Notes under the pieces: model-generated
The model's database searches: none
What the model saw: only the letters and a program-made list of their open reading frames with translations
Told to the model about the DNA's origin: nothing
In this document: positions 1 through 11,289 of the stretch, in pieces
Position numbering within the stretch: the stretch's first letter is position 1
How the letters are laid out: each line of letters begins with the position of its first letter
Program-made: the position numbers and the translations under genes
Source of the DNA: Mytilus trossulus
Lineage: Eukaryota > Mollusca > Bivalvia > Mytilida > Mytilidae
Assembly (NCBI RefSeq): GCF_036588685.1
Contig: NC_086386.1
Span: forward strand, 21,534,931-21,598,930
Direction: 5' to 3'
Length of the DNA: 64,000 bases

Positions 1-780
1 TTAAGACACGTCAGTCTAAATGAAGTCTGATTGATCTCAAGCTAATCCCCCCGTTTTAAAACAAACTGAAATATGGTCCTCATTAAATTCGATCCAAAAA
101 TAGTTCCTTTATATTCGGATATTCAAAAAGGCGTTATAAATTCCATTGAGTCTGAAACTAATCTAAATCAGATTGATTTATTTATATTCGGATATTCTTA
201 GATACAATTCTTTTTGGGCAGAAATTAACAAAAATTGTTTTAACTTTCTTTTTTACTTTAAAACACTGATATAGATTTACGTTGTACACAAAATATAATA
301 AAATAGTTTATGTCCCAGCTTTAAGATAAAAAAAAATTGAAGGAATGAGAAACATTTCTTTTTCCTATTTTGAAACTACGATGTTTGCACGAAGTTTATC
401 TTTGTCGTAATTTCAAGGCAGATGGCAGACTCGGGGGTGGGGGCGAACAGGTCGTTAACCCTTGGATTTGACAAAGTATCGTGTTTTAGCTTCAAAACGT
501 CAATATTGTCTTTAGTCTCGCTACACTCGGGGATTTTTTTTTAATTTGATAGAATAACGCCCCTTTCAAAATCCAAGAACCGCCCCTAAAGGAAAAATAG
601 ATTTGAACTGTGCAGTTATCTGAGGTAGTTAATGCACACCTTAGCTGTGCATTATCCAGATTATACCACAGTAAGAACAAAGAGATTTTACTCTTGCCAT
701 GTGTTAAAAGTACAAACAGTATTATAAAGTCATATTATACACAATATACAATTGTATTGAAATAATAATGAAAAGGCATA
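1..780. other. No gene seen; left flank and LINE 3' UTR
   Basis: No coding sequence is supported here. A 17-bp direct repeat (TTTATATTCGGATATTC) occurs near 108 and 181. About 690-780 is probably the 3' untranslated tail of the minus-strand LINE that follows. Short open frames in this stretch have no recognisable content. Confidence 0.5.
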
Positions 781-2726
781 TTAATTTGCACAATTGATGA
801 AAAATTTGTAACATTTTGTTTTAAAAGATACAAGTGTATCACTCATTTTGATTTCATTTGGTAAACTGTTCCATATTTGAGAACCTGAATATGTAAATGT
901 TTTCTTTAAAAAATTTGTATTTGGTTTTGGAAGATTTAATAGTTTTTCATCAGCTGAACGTAAGTTATAGTTTTGATTATTAGTAAAATGAAAATTTTCT
1001 TCTTAATAGTTAGGAACCATGCCATTAACTGATTTAAATACAAGTATTGCCTTTTGGTATTGAATTCGTTTTTCCACATTTAACCAGTGTAAACTTTTAA
1101 ACAATAAACTGGATGATGTCATTATGTCAGCTTCTACTATAACCCTAGTAGATCTCTTTAATAACTTATTAAGTTTATTTATTCCACTTTCACAACAACT
1201 TCCCCATATATTGCAACAATAATCAAATAATGGCAGAATATAAGCATTAAAATAGATAATACGTATATGCATAGGTAAATATTTTCTTATCTTTTGTGAT
1301 AAATTGATTCTATTTGATATTAGTAATTGACATTTTATCTATTTGCTGATTCCTATTTAAGTTTTTGTCAATATATAAACCAAGTAGTTTTTCACAATCT
1401 ACATTTTCTATTTGTTCATTTGAAATATTTATATCTAAACTGTTTCCAGTTAAACAAAGCCTTTGTTTTGAACCAATAATCATTGATTTACACTTTTTGG
1501 CATTTAATGTCATACAATTTTGCAAACACCAGTTTTCAATAACATGAATATCATTTTGAAGGTTAGAAGCTAACTGAATTACATCATTACCTCTACAATG
1601 TAATGTAGAATCATCTGCATATAAATCTATTAATGAATGTTCTATATTAAGTGGTAAATCATTGATATATAAAATAAATAACAGAGGGCCCAGGACAGAA
1701 CCTTGTGGTACACCAGTTTTTATGCATTTAGTATTAGACATGACGTTATTGACCTTAACTTGTTGGCTTCGTTCAAACAAGTATGACTTAAACCAGTCTA
1801 GTGTACTATTTGAAACATTATAATATTCAAGTTTTTTCAATAAAATTATATGATTAACCAGATCAAAAGCTTTCTTTAAATCTAAAAATATAACTCCGTT
1901 TATCTCTCCATTATCTATATTTGCTAACCATTCATCTACTAATTTAGTAAGTGGAGTAGTACACGAATGTTTAGGTCTGAAACCTGACTATGTAGAATAA
2001 GAAGGTCATTGCTTATTTAACAATATATACAAACTATTAGCTATATGTCGTTCTATGATTTTAGAGAGACAAGGCAAAACTGCTATTGGTCTATAATTAT
2101 CAGGATAACAGGCATCGCCACTTTTAAAAATTGGGCATACTCTTGCAGTTTTAGAAATACTTGGAAATTTACCACATTTGATACTTAGATTAAATATATA
2201 TGTCAAAGTTGGTGCTATGACATCGCTGCACATACTCAAAATATTTGGTCCGACATCATCTAAACCAGTTGCTTTCGACTTGTCAAGTTTTTTTAAATAC
2301 ATATTTACATCTAAAATACTCATTTCTGGTATAATGAATTTTTCACTACCCCTTTGTAACTTTGATTTTACAAATTTATTGAGTGCATCAAAACTGGCAC
2401 CATCATCACTATTACATAATTTGTTATCAACTAAACCTTCAGCAATATTTGTGAAATGCAAATTAAATGTATTTGCTTTATCAACATCATTTTGAATTAC
2501 ATTATTTTTATATTCTACATGCGTGATATAATTACGTATTTTTTTTAGGATTAAGACTTTTGACATACTTCCAAATAGTTTTACTATCTTTACAATTTGA
2601 AATAGCATTTTGAAAATATTTTTTCTTTGCCTGTTCTACTAAAAATGTAACCTTATTACGCCAAATCTTATAATTATATATATCATTAATTCTGTGAAAA
2701 TGATCTCTTTGGTGTCTAGCGTTCAT
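781..2726 (-). pseudogene. Non-LTR retrotransposon (CR1/Jockey-like) reverse transcriptase, 5'-truncated and broken
   Basis: Read right to left, the pieces give one reverse transcriptase ORF2 in order. A linker region (2726-2532) comes first, then the N-terminal RT part with KSKATGLDDVGPNIL and DNYRPIAVLP (2608-2006). Next are SGFRPKHSCTTPL and LDLKKAFDLVNH (about 1990-1850), and the core TGVPQGSVLGPLLF plus the catalytic YADD box (1840-1310). The thumb/C-terminal part follows (1272-1003), then a tail containing SGSQIWNSLPNEIK that ends in TAA at 781-783. The order and motifs match the CR1/L2/Jockey group of LINEs. The frame is broken at about 2535, 1985-2005 and 1315, and an in-frame stop lies at about 1001. 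The apurinic endonuclease domain is absent, so the copy is 5'-truncated. Not mobile by itself; assignment to an exact clade is uncertain. Confidence 0.9.
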
Positions 2727-2865
2727 CGTTAAATAATGAGGAAATTAAGAAGATTTTGATAGAAAAGGATTCTAAAAATACTCGCCGATCTACAGATTCT
2801 AGCGGGAGTCTATTTAAATCTTATTTACGAGAGAAAAATCTACCTGAATACCATCTAACAAGCTG
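2726..2865 (+). pseudogene. Possible Crypton-type tyrosine recombinase N-terminal fragment
   Basis: One plus-strand frame is open from 2726 to a stop at 2882. It encodes a charged helical stretch beginning SLNNEEIKKILIEKDSKNT and continuing RRSTDSSGSLFKSYLREKN. That resembles the N-terminal core-binding part of Crypton/DUF3504 recombinase-like proteins abundant in bivalves (E-K-D-S-K-N-T-x-x-S-T pattern followed by a L-F-x-x-Y-L helix). Only about 46 residues remain, and there is no catalytic R..H-x-x-R..Y part. It starts exactly where the LINE coding sequence ends, which suggests the LINE inserted into it or truncated beside it. The similarity is from memory and needs a profile search. Confidence 0.45.
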
Positions 2866-2928
2866 GATATATTTCACAATCTAAAAATATTAAAATGACA
2901 CTGAGAAATAAAGAGTCATATAATAAAG

Positions 2929-3072
2929 CAATTGTTGACTTTTGATATCAGTTGATACAATGATTTATCAACCCCAGAGATGTGATATTCACCTCGGCCG
3001 TTGGCCTTGGTGAATATCACATCTCTGGGGTTGATAAATCATTGTATCAACCTCATCAAAAGTCAATAATTG
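2929..3072. repeat. Foldback element, about 64-bp arms
   Basis: The left arm (2929-2993) and right arm (3009-3072) are nearly perfect reverse complements around a 15-bp spacer. The inner 45 bp or so of each arm (ending TCACC / starting GGTGA) pair without mismatch, and a few differences lie in the outer part. The form fits a MITE or other hairpin-forming repeat. No convincing target-site duplication was found. Confidence 0.85.
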
Positions 3073-3487
3073 TATAATATCGTGTAATAAAGATCATGTC
3101 TAGATATGTCAAATTATTTCATGAGTTTTCAATTAATTTGGCTGTAAGTGGAAAATGTAAATGGAATTAATCCCATTTAAAAGTGTAATCTATTTTTTTT
3201 TAAACAGGTGTGTAAACGAGAAACAGTGCACTCCTTCTAAAACACATCATTATTTTTTTAGGTACTTGTTAACATCTTTTAATGTGTTATCAGTCTTGAA
3301 TACACATTTAAACCATTGGGGATTTTTAAAAAGAAATTAGTCGATTTGTATAATAATGGATGTAGTCAATATGATGTATATATATTGAGTGTTGATCAGT
3401 TTTAAGGAAACGAAGCCAACCAATTGAAAATGTTCACAGCAGAAATTTTAGGGACGGTATTATGAACTGCAATATTGACACAGTATT

Positions 3488-3552
3488 CACTGATGAGTAT
3501 GTAGACGAAACGCGCGTCTGGCGTACTTAATTATATTCCTGGTACCTTATCA
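3488..3552 (+). repeat. Interspersed repeat R1, tail only
   Basis: Contains the sequence family CACTGATGAG...GACGAAACGCGCGTCTGG followed by a CCTGGTACC-like end. The same tail recurs near 6600, 11930 and 12510, and in diverged or inverted form near 21130, 38750 and 39050. I recognise it as a very common mussel dispersed repeat; its class (SINE or other) is not settled here. Confidence 0.75.
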
Positions 3553-3714
3553 AAAAGACAGGGCTATGAATCAATCAAATTAAGGTTATCACTTAAGACA
3601 TTTTACAGTCACCATCATGAGCTGACAATTATGACAAAAGTGTGTCATAAATCATATCTTATGTTCTTCCTCAGTCATAATTACCTTCCATTATTACCAA
3701 ACTGAACAAAGAAA

Positions 3715-3835
3715 TAACACGACGGGTGCCGTATATGGTGCAGGAAATGCTTACCCTTCCGGAGCACCAGATTTCACTCACGGTTTATAGTGGAGTTCGT
3801 GTTGTTTCTTCATTATTTTTTATAACTGTTGATGT
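3715..3835 (+). mobile_element. Penelope-like element, 3' fragment (family P1)
   Basis: Carries the block ACACGACGGGTGCCGTATATGG.. ..CTTCCGGAGCACC.. ..GTTCGTGTTG. It is shared with longer Penelope-like fragments at 15340, 20500, 46590 and, in reduced form, 51360. Only the distal 3' portion remains, with no reverse transcriptase motif. Confidence 0.6.
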
Positions 3836-3894
3836 AAATGTCCTTTGGTTTTGTGAGTCTGTTTTCTCCTTGGTTTTAATTGTTATTGTTTGTT

Positions 3895-4180
3895 TACACC
3901 ACTGAGTCGATGGCAGTGCTGGTGGAGGTTTCGTTCCCGAGGGTATCACCAGTCCAGTAAGTAGTCAACACTTCGGTATTGACATGAATATCAATCATGT
4001 GGTCATTTTATAAATTTCCTGTTTACAAAACTTTGAATTTTTCGATAAAAAAAACATGAGGATTTTCTTATCTTAGGCATATATTAACTTAGCCATTTTT
4101 GGCACAACTTTTGGGAATTTTGGATCCTCAATTCTCTTCAACTTCGTACTTACTTGCATTCAGCGTCACTGATGAGTTCA
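3895..4180 (+). repeat. Interspersed repeat R1, body copy
   Basis: Matches 12010-12500 in order: the CACTGAGTCGATGG start, TATCACCAGTCCAGTA, an ATGTGGTCATT block, CTGTTTACAAAACTTTGAA, and a final AGCGTCACTGATGAG. It is cut before the GACGAAACGCGCG tail. Confidence 0.7.
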
Positions 4181-4550
4181 ATAGTTCAATAGTGTCAATC
4201 CATAATAATCTATTATACTTTTAAACTTTAATACATGCTATTGTGAATAAGCCATTTTACTTATGTCACGACATGTATCAATACTTACACCAAATTATCG
4301 TTAAATAAATTGGATACCCTGCATTTATAAGGAAAAGGATCACGTTGTTTCAGTTTTCGATGTAGATATCAATAATGTAGACATATTTACAGTAGCGCAG
4401 AACTTTTATGTAATTCTAAGATCAATAAAATTTGTATTAATTGTGCTTTTTGATTATTTTGTAAGGCAAATTTTCTGTTAACAAATTTGTTTAGTGGACG
4501 TTATTTGCATTCAGTGAATCTGATGTTTTGTGGACAGTAAATGATATTTG

Positions 4551-5387
4551 AATAGACAACTTTCGAGTTCATCCGTCACCGGAAAAAACTCGTCAATTAT
4601 ACGCGCCTTTATCGCAGTCATCTGTGCGTTTAGGGGCGTCGTCACTTCCTTACAGGTGGCACGGTAGTATTTCCTGGCCATAAGGGATAATGATAGCCTT
4701 TTTAGAATTTTCACCACTTTCTAACACTGCAAAAAATTCTACATTCACAGTTAACTGAAGTACTTTCATTTTACCATTCAGAAATGAATTTGGATATGTA
4801 CCATGACCGTTTACTTTTTTTGCTATTTTTAAAATCCTAAGGCCACTAGTACTTTTAGGTCTTTTATGGTGCAGTGAATGCAAAATTTAAAAAAAATCTC
4901 AAAAAATCATTTTCATCTGTATATAAAATTATTTCATATTTTTCTACACCTGATTCATCACTCAGTTTGGGAAAGTATGTTCAGTTGATACTGTATTTTT
5001 TGTCCAATCACACTGTTTAGATACATTTACCTAAGTAGGGTACACAAAAGAGCAACCTAAATTCTGGAAAGCAAATACTACCGTGCCACCTACAAGGTTG
5101 AGCGAGTGGTTGGAAAATTATAATTCTATATTGTACGAATTATTCGGCAAATTGAATTCTAAAAATAGACAATCAACACTGCTGTCATTAGGGAATTGTC
5201 AGTAAGTACCTACAGAGCAACCATCATTTCTAGTTTATCCTGCACAAAAACGATCACTAATACGCTTGATAAACGTAAATAGTGCAGTGATATAGGCGAG
5301 CCCCTCTATATCTGGTAAATGACGTCATAAAGGCGTGCATAATTGACGAGTTTTTGCCGGTGACGGATGAACTCGAAAGTGGTCTAT
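4551..5387. mobile_element. Non-autonomous terminal-inverted-repeat DNA element, about 837 bp
   Basis: The ends 4551-4613 and 5324-5387 are imperfect inverted repeats of about 62 bp. The left starts AATAGACAACTTTCGAGTTC and the right ends with the complement of AATAGACCACTTTCGAG. A second inverted pair lies inside (GGTGGCACGGTAGTATTT near 4655, AATACTACCGTGCCACC near 5075). The minus-strand open frames inside (4511-4883) show no transposase motif, so I treat the element as non-autonomous. No clear target-site duplication. Confidence 0.75.
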
Positions 5388-7080
5388 TAGCTTGTAATGC
5401 TTAATAAAATGACATGGTCACAAATCAGAAATGTGTTTTGCTATTTTATATTATATGATAGATTTACGGTTTGGATTTGAAGTTGTTTTCCTAAATTAAG
5501 TAGCGGTGTGCATATAAATACCTAATGTTCGTTTAAAAGTGAATTCTGACATAAACGAGGATACTCTCCGCTGTCATATTCTGAAAGTGTTGACTCACTT
5601 GTCGCATAATTATTTCATTAGAACAAAAATTATATTGTAAAAGTTTTGAATGACAATAATTTCACGTAATAAGACGTACTGCATTACTGAATGGCTAACG
5701 TAAATAGTTCATTCAAATCCATATTCAGTCAAGATGTTGCAATCGAAATCAAGAATAAGACATATGCGGTAAAAAATGGAGTTGTATTCTGGTAGCTGAA
5801 GATATATGACAATTTTGGAACATGTCACTAGGGAGCTGAGACACAGACGTACAGCATCATCAACCTTTTCGGTCTTATACTTGTGGAGTGTCGATGTCAG
5901 ACATTTCTCCTAATATAATAACCAATTGCACTGTACATCACCCTTAATCGTGATGACAAATAATGAAGGTTATCACAGGCAGTGTTATGAATAATATTGT
6001 AATATTATCGCCTGGATTTTTTCTAAAGAGCTAGTGAACTTATTTTTGCTTTCATTAATTCTGTATTTTAAAAGCCGTTAAAATTTCTGTTCACCGATTT
6101 ACCTAAATTCTTTGGACAAAGGCCAAACCGACTGCTTATAAAGAAATATTGTTTCACAATTCCGCTGTTATGTTCCGTTTTGTACGTGACAGAGTTACTG
6201 GTTAAAAAATAGATACTCATGAAATAAAATGGCTAAAAATGACATATATTTAAGTCGAGTAGTTGGTATTAGTTTTTAACTAGTTTTTAGGAATTTCGAG
6301 TACTCCAGATTGGTAATTTGTTTCTTCAGTCTTTTTCATATTTATTTGTCTGTAATTTACGGTCAACCAACTCGAGATCGTAGTGAGGTCAGTAATACCA
6401 TTTCGTAGAACTATTGATTTAGTATTCTCCTTGTATGTCATCCTCTTTTATGGAAATAATAATAGGCAATGCAAGCTCTTCATCAACTGTGAGATATATA
6501 CTCCAAGGGATATCTAAGACTAAATACAAAACCGATATTATATAATTCTTTGTAGATGTTTGGCTTTTTTCATATTTTTATCTGAGTCACACTAATGAAA
6601 CTTATGTAAACGAAACGCACGTCTGGTGTATCAAGTTATATTCCTAAACCCCTTTGATAACTAATAAAGTTGTTTATTTCTAGGTTACAAGATTGATCGT
6701 TTATATAAATATACAGTGTTAATTTCCTTTGTTTAACCCAAGCGTACATTTCAGATAAATAAATTGAATGAAAACTACGGTTCCTAATTTGTGCATTGGG
6801 ATTAAAAATTCGATATGTATCATTACTTATTTTTGTTTACAACTCTGTCTTGTATTGTTCTGGTCGAACTATTTCAAATATTCAATTTCATAACTGTATC
6901 ATGTTTTTCAATAAGTTAATTTACCTTAGTACTATCATATGGTTGGGTTAAAAATTAATGGTAAACCCTAGTTTTTAGTGTTTTAATGTCTAATCTTACC
7001 GTTTTAATTTATTGACATAACTGCACGACTCGATTCTCAGTTTTATGTGGTAAGATAATCGTTGCAAAGAATCGTGCTCA
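5388..7080. other. No gene seen; contains an R1 tail at about 6583-6660
   Basis: No supported ORF or RNA gene. A diverged R1 tail (TGTAAACGAAACGCACGTCTGG) is present at about 6600-6630. The rest looks like unremarkable AT-rich intergenic sequence. Confidence 0.5.
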
Positions 7081-7244
7081 AACTTTGGTGAAAGACGGGT
7101 TTAACTTTGCATTGTTGCGCGAGTTTTTATTCTTTGTTGAAGGCAATTGTAGTGACCTGCAATACAAGTACCATTCATTTGAGTTTAGTTATATGTTCTT
7201 GTGTTTCTGTCTCTGGCCTAGGTTTTCTATATTTGGAAGTGTAG

Positions 7245-7770
7245 TGCATCATGACATAAGACATTGTTTCGTGTACCATGATGAGCTTTCGTGCAAGACT
7301 ACTGTGTGTATTTTTTACATGGATCATTTGATCAGACTTTGACTTTTTGAATCCTGACCTACATGTATGCACGTTGGGTGTGTCATCATATTGCAATGTG
7401 TTCCTCGGTATATTACCTTGACTTCAAAAATAATTTTCAATTGACCTTGCTTCTGAATATGTGGCATTTAGATGTATTGTCATAAGATGATAAGTCTATT
7501 GGCACGAGAAACTTCATGTGAGCTTGATATTTGCCCTCAATGTAAAACTTGTATATTTTGTTTGAATTAAATGGAGAATTAACTGTATGATTGGCACTCG
7601 TACCACATCTTCTTAGATATATTGTTAGTTTTGTGTACCACGATGACCCTTTTCTCAAAATCCGCTTTGTGGTTTTTTTTGACACGGATCTTTTGACCAG
7701 ACTATGACTTTTTGACTCTTGACCTTTGCATATTGGATGTGTCTTTTGGTATGATTTCCTTGACGTCAAG
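7245..7770 (+). repeat. Diverged tandem duplication, about 350 bp apart
   Basis: The block around 7265-7400 (TGTACCATGATGA.., GATCATTTGATCAGACTTTGACTTTTTGA, ..TTGGGTGTGTC) reappears at about 7630-7760 (TGTACCACGATGA.., GATCTTTTGACCAGACTATGACTTTTTGA, ..TTGGATGTGTC). The copies are clearly diverged. The open frames on either strand across this block are not supported as genes. Confidence 0.55.
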
Positions 7771-8145
7771 TCAGGAGTCTCTGGTTTTTTGTTAGTCTTG
7801 TATGTTTTTAATTGTAAGTTTATTTGATGATTTGGAGTTTAAACTGGTACACATTTTGTCAAGGGCCATCTGAAGCCCGCCTCTAGGCGAGGGATTTTCT
7901 CGCTTTGTTGAAGATATAAAAAAGAAGATGTGGTATGATTGCCAATGAGACAACTATCCACAAAAGACCAAAATGACACAGACATTAACAACTTAAGGTC
8001 ACCGTACGGCCTTCAACAATGAGCAAATTCAATACCGCATAGTCAGCTATGAGGACCCATTAGTGGCCTTTGACTGTTTTCTGCTTTTTTGAAATGATTA
8101 TTGTCTCTTTTACACATTCCACATATCCATTCTCAATTTTTAAGA
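7740..8145 (+). repeat. Repeat R4 interrupted by an inverted R3 fragment
   Basis: The outer parts (7740-7916 and 8054-8145) match repeat R4 as seen at 13690-14025 and 31905-32010. Shared pieces are TTTGTTAGTCTTGTAT, the GCCCGCCTC-like block, GACCCATTAGTGGCC, and the CACATTCCACATATCCATT tail. The middle (about 7917-8053) is a minus-strand piece of repeat R3 (GAAGATGTGGTATGATTGCC.., GGTCACCGTACGGCCTTCAA). It breaks R4 between GTTGAAG and GACCC, which are contiguous in the copy at 31910. Confidence 0.7.
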
Positions 8146-9035
8146 TTGTTTGGTACAGATGAAACTAAATCCTTTAATTTCCGTGAATATCAAGTAAGAA
8201 CATTTACTGCTTCAGTAGCATCGTGTGCTGCCAGTTGTGATAGATCAAGCAAAATGTTTCAATCATTTTACCTTAGATTTCATTTCATGGACATGTAGGT
8301 ATGGATAGTCTGCTTTTACATCATAAAAATTCACACAGAAGGTATACGCATATCAATAAACTGAACTCAATGCTAAGAACCTTTTAAGTACACTTAGACA
8401 GAGAGCTCAATCTAGTGAAACACTTTGTTAAGTTGATCACATTTAACTTGACATATCACTGTCTGTTACCAAACTGCACAGAGATCCTGAAAAAAATGTG
8501 TAAGTTGAGTCTATTTTAAGAAGCATTCAAAGGAAGTAAATAAGCTGATTACTGAAATAAATGTAGAATATGTCTATTAACCACAGATGCCCCTGCTTGT
8601 GAAAAAAGTGAGTAAACTTCCACATATAGATGCAGGATTCGCGTAATTTTGACCGTTTTGTGACCATGAGCATTGTGAATAAGTTTCAAAACATTTGGTT
8701 GAGGCATATTAAAGTTAAAGAACGGACAATAGATTTAGCAGTTTTCCTATCTCAAGGCTCCGGGTTGACATTTGTATCATTGGTACTCGTACCACAACTT
8801 TTTACATCTAAAACTCATGAACAGTGACGCCATCGGGACCCAATATCGAACTTGAGAGATCTGTGTATACAGTATAGGGTAATGTGAATCGCATATAAGG
8901 TTCCTAACATTTGATTGAGTCAGACTTATTTAAGAGAAAGGACACGAAAGAGTCAGCACTTCTTATGTTTTTAAAGGGACATGATAACTCTTGAACGGTA
9001 AAAGTGACACTTAAAAATTTCAAATTTGATTTTGT
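8146..9035. other. No gene seen; weak repeat at 8640-8790
   Basis: No coding region is supported. A segment including ACATTTGGTTGAGGCATATTAAAGTTA (near 8690) resembles 9670-9700 (TATTTGGTTGAGGCAAACTAAAGTTA), so a dispersed repeat with two partial copies is likely. Confidence 0.45.
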
Positions 9036-9039
9036 GTTG

Positions 9040-9645
9040 AGGTGGGGATCTCGCTTACATGTTCAACCTCGCCTTATTTGGTATGTATGTGCCTGTGGTA
9101 AGTCAGGAGCCTGTAATTCATTGAATGTCGTATTTATGTGTTACATACTTGTTTTTCGTTCATTTTTTGTACATAAATTTGTTCGTTTATTTTCTCGTTT
9201 GAATATTGTTTTACAATGTCATTTCAGTGCCTTTTATTGCTGACTATATGCAGTATTGACTTTGCTCATTGTTGAAAGCTGTTCATGACCTATATTTGTT
9301 ATTGTTTGTGTCATCTGGTCTTTTGTGGAGAGTTCTCATTGGCACTCATGCCACATAAGGGAGAGGGTTGGGATCCCGCTAACATGTTTAACCCCGCCTT
9401 ATTTTATATGCACGTGCCTATCTTGTTTTTCGTTTATTTTTTTGTACATAAATTATACCTTTTGTTTTCTCGTTTGAATTGTTTTACATTGTCATGTCGG
9501 TGCCTTTCATAGCTGACTTTGCGGTATGAACCTTGCTCATTGTTGAAGACCGTGTGGGGACCTAGGCTACATTGAATAATTGTTAATTTCTGTGTCATTT
9601 AGTCTCTTGTGGCGAGTTCTCATTGGCACTCATGCACCAGCTTCT
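9040..9645 (+). repeat. Two tandem copies of dispersed repeat R3
   Basis: Copy one (about 9040-9355) and copy two (about 9360-9645) share one order of blocks. It runs GGGATC-CGC-ACATG, a GTTTTTCGTT stretch, TTTTCTCGTTTGAAT, GTTTTAC, TAGCTGACT, TTGCTCATTGTTGAA, TGTGTCAT-GTCT-TTGTGG and ATTGGCACTCATGC. Open frames here (for example 9004-9243 and 9285-9512) lie inside the repeat and are not genes. The family recurs at 28832, 33892 and 47245. Confidence 0.75.
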
Positions 9646-10283
9646 TTTATATATTGTGTATACGTTTTGTAGTATTTGGTTGAGGCAAACTAAAGTTAGG
9701 GGAGCGAAACCCGTTTTTATGGGACGTTCCGGACAGACGGACTAGTGTAACTCTTTATGCCCCTAAATCATGGCGCCAACACAGAAGTTCTGACTATAAT
9801 TGTGCTGGTGATACACATCCCACTAGGCAGCACTGTCATTTACACATGTACACATAATTTTATTATACCAATATTCAATCTTAATTTTGATTTCTTTATT
9901 TTTGGCCGAATGATTATATGCATGTCCTTCACAATGACTATGAATGAGTATCAAATTTGACAAATTTATTGTACATTTTATACATTTTATTATATTTTAT
10001 AACTTTTTTTCCAACTAATAAAAGCTTACAAACTTATTGGTCATCAGTTTCCTTTATATGTCTTTAAACATTCTGTTTTGAACAAAAAGATTTGCTTCAC
10101 ATGTATTTCTTTCATATCTGACATTATTAAAAAGCCATTAAATAAAGTTCAGTCGAACTTGATAATAAATATGTGCAATCAAATATATATGCAAGTCGTC
10201 AACTGGTCAAGTGGCTAGATGCACATATCGTTAGCCATATACACAACATGTCCTAATTGGATGGTTTTAAAACTTCAAGCACA

Positions 10284-10287
<4 letters not shown>
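9646..10287. other. No gene seen
   Basis: AT-rich sequence with the second partial copy of the GGTTGAGGCA repeat at about 9665-9770. The open frame 9757-9960 has no recognisable protein features. Confidence 0.45.

Positions 10288-10316
<29 letters not shown>
10288..10316 (+). repeat. Poly-C run of 29
   Basis: An uninterrupted run of 29 C. It sits at the edge of a short dispersed sequence that ends with a GGATCCGCCACTG motif near 10397. Long homopolymers are prone to assembly error, so the exact length is unreliable. Confidence 0.9.
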
Positions 10317-10317
<1 letters not shown>

Positions 10318-10734
10318 TTTCGTGGGAAAAATTTGGTTGATTATATAGGGAATCATTGAAGCATGACTGGAGCGGCCCCCCCTTAGGAAAAGTATTGGAT
10401 CCGCCACTGTTTAGACATATTTACGTAAATAAGGGATGAGTAAAGGGAAAAAAACAAAAAAAAACCCGACTGAATTAAATAAATTAAAGAATGTTCGATG
10501 TACTGTTTACTTCGGTTTGTTTTAAAAATATATACGATGCTTTAGTTTTATCTAGTTTCCTTATCAAAATAATTAAAACGAGAAGATAAATACCTTAATT
10601 ATAGCTTCCGTTACCGTCGATGCTAAAATGTTAAATATGTTATAAAATAATTTTAGCGTCTTTGACCTACTTTACCTTTTTATTCGGAGACTTGCGGTTA
10701 TCATCTGTTATGTTCAACGGGAACATTAGAATGA

Positions 10735-10885
10735 TCTAGAATAGAACCCAGATGGAACCAAGAAGTTGGGTTGCCTTAACCAAACAACCCGGATGTTGAA
10801 CCAGTTACCATGGTTTCGAACCAAAGAACCAAGGTTCAGAACCAGAAAACCCAGATGGATCCAAGGTTTAGAACCAAAGTGCCCG
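10735..10885 (+). repeat. Degenerate GAACCAA-rich minisatellite-like tract
   Basis: Words of the form GAACC, AACCAA and AACCCRGATG recur about a dozen times in 150 bp (for example AGAACCCAGATGGAACCAAG, GAACCAAAGAACCAAGG). No fixed period is visible. The open frame 10810-11052 starts inside it and is not supported. Confidence 0.5.
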
Positions 10886-11289
10886 GATATAACCTAATTG
10901 CATTCGGAATTCTCATGACTTTTTATACCTTCAATGTATTTTCCAAATCATTTATTTATTTAGTATATTTATATATAATTTTGTTTCTGATGGAAAAATA
11001 TCTCGTTGGCAATAACATCACACCTTTGTATATGTGTAGTGTATGTACATGAGAATGTTATCCTGCAAGTACAACCAGTACTTGAATTAATCCAGTTTAA
11101 TAGGTATATGTGTTTGTGTCCTAGATTTACTTGTCATTTCTATATAATTACATAAGATGTTTGTTTCATTATAATACGTTATTTTGATTGGCTAACTGCA
11201 CATCACATGTTATTCCGTAAGCAATTGCATTAGACAATAAAATTTATCATTCATGATGACACGAGGTCTCACAATAAAGTGCACAGGTG

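Noticed and set aside
4511..4883. Minus-strand open frames inside the inverted-repeat element as a transposase
   Set aside because: Short, overlapping in different frames, and with no DDE or zinc-finger motif.
9004..9512. Two membrane-protein-like open frames
   Set aside because: Both lie within tandem R3 copies, and hydrophobicity follows from T-rich sequence.
10288..10316. Poly-C as a functional i-motif element
   Set aside because: A homopolymer run next to a dispersed repeat is more simply slippage or an assembly feature. Nothing nearby suggests regulation.
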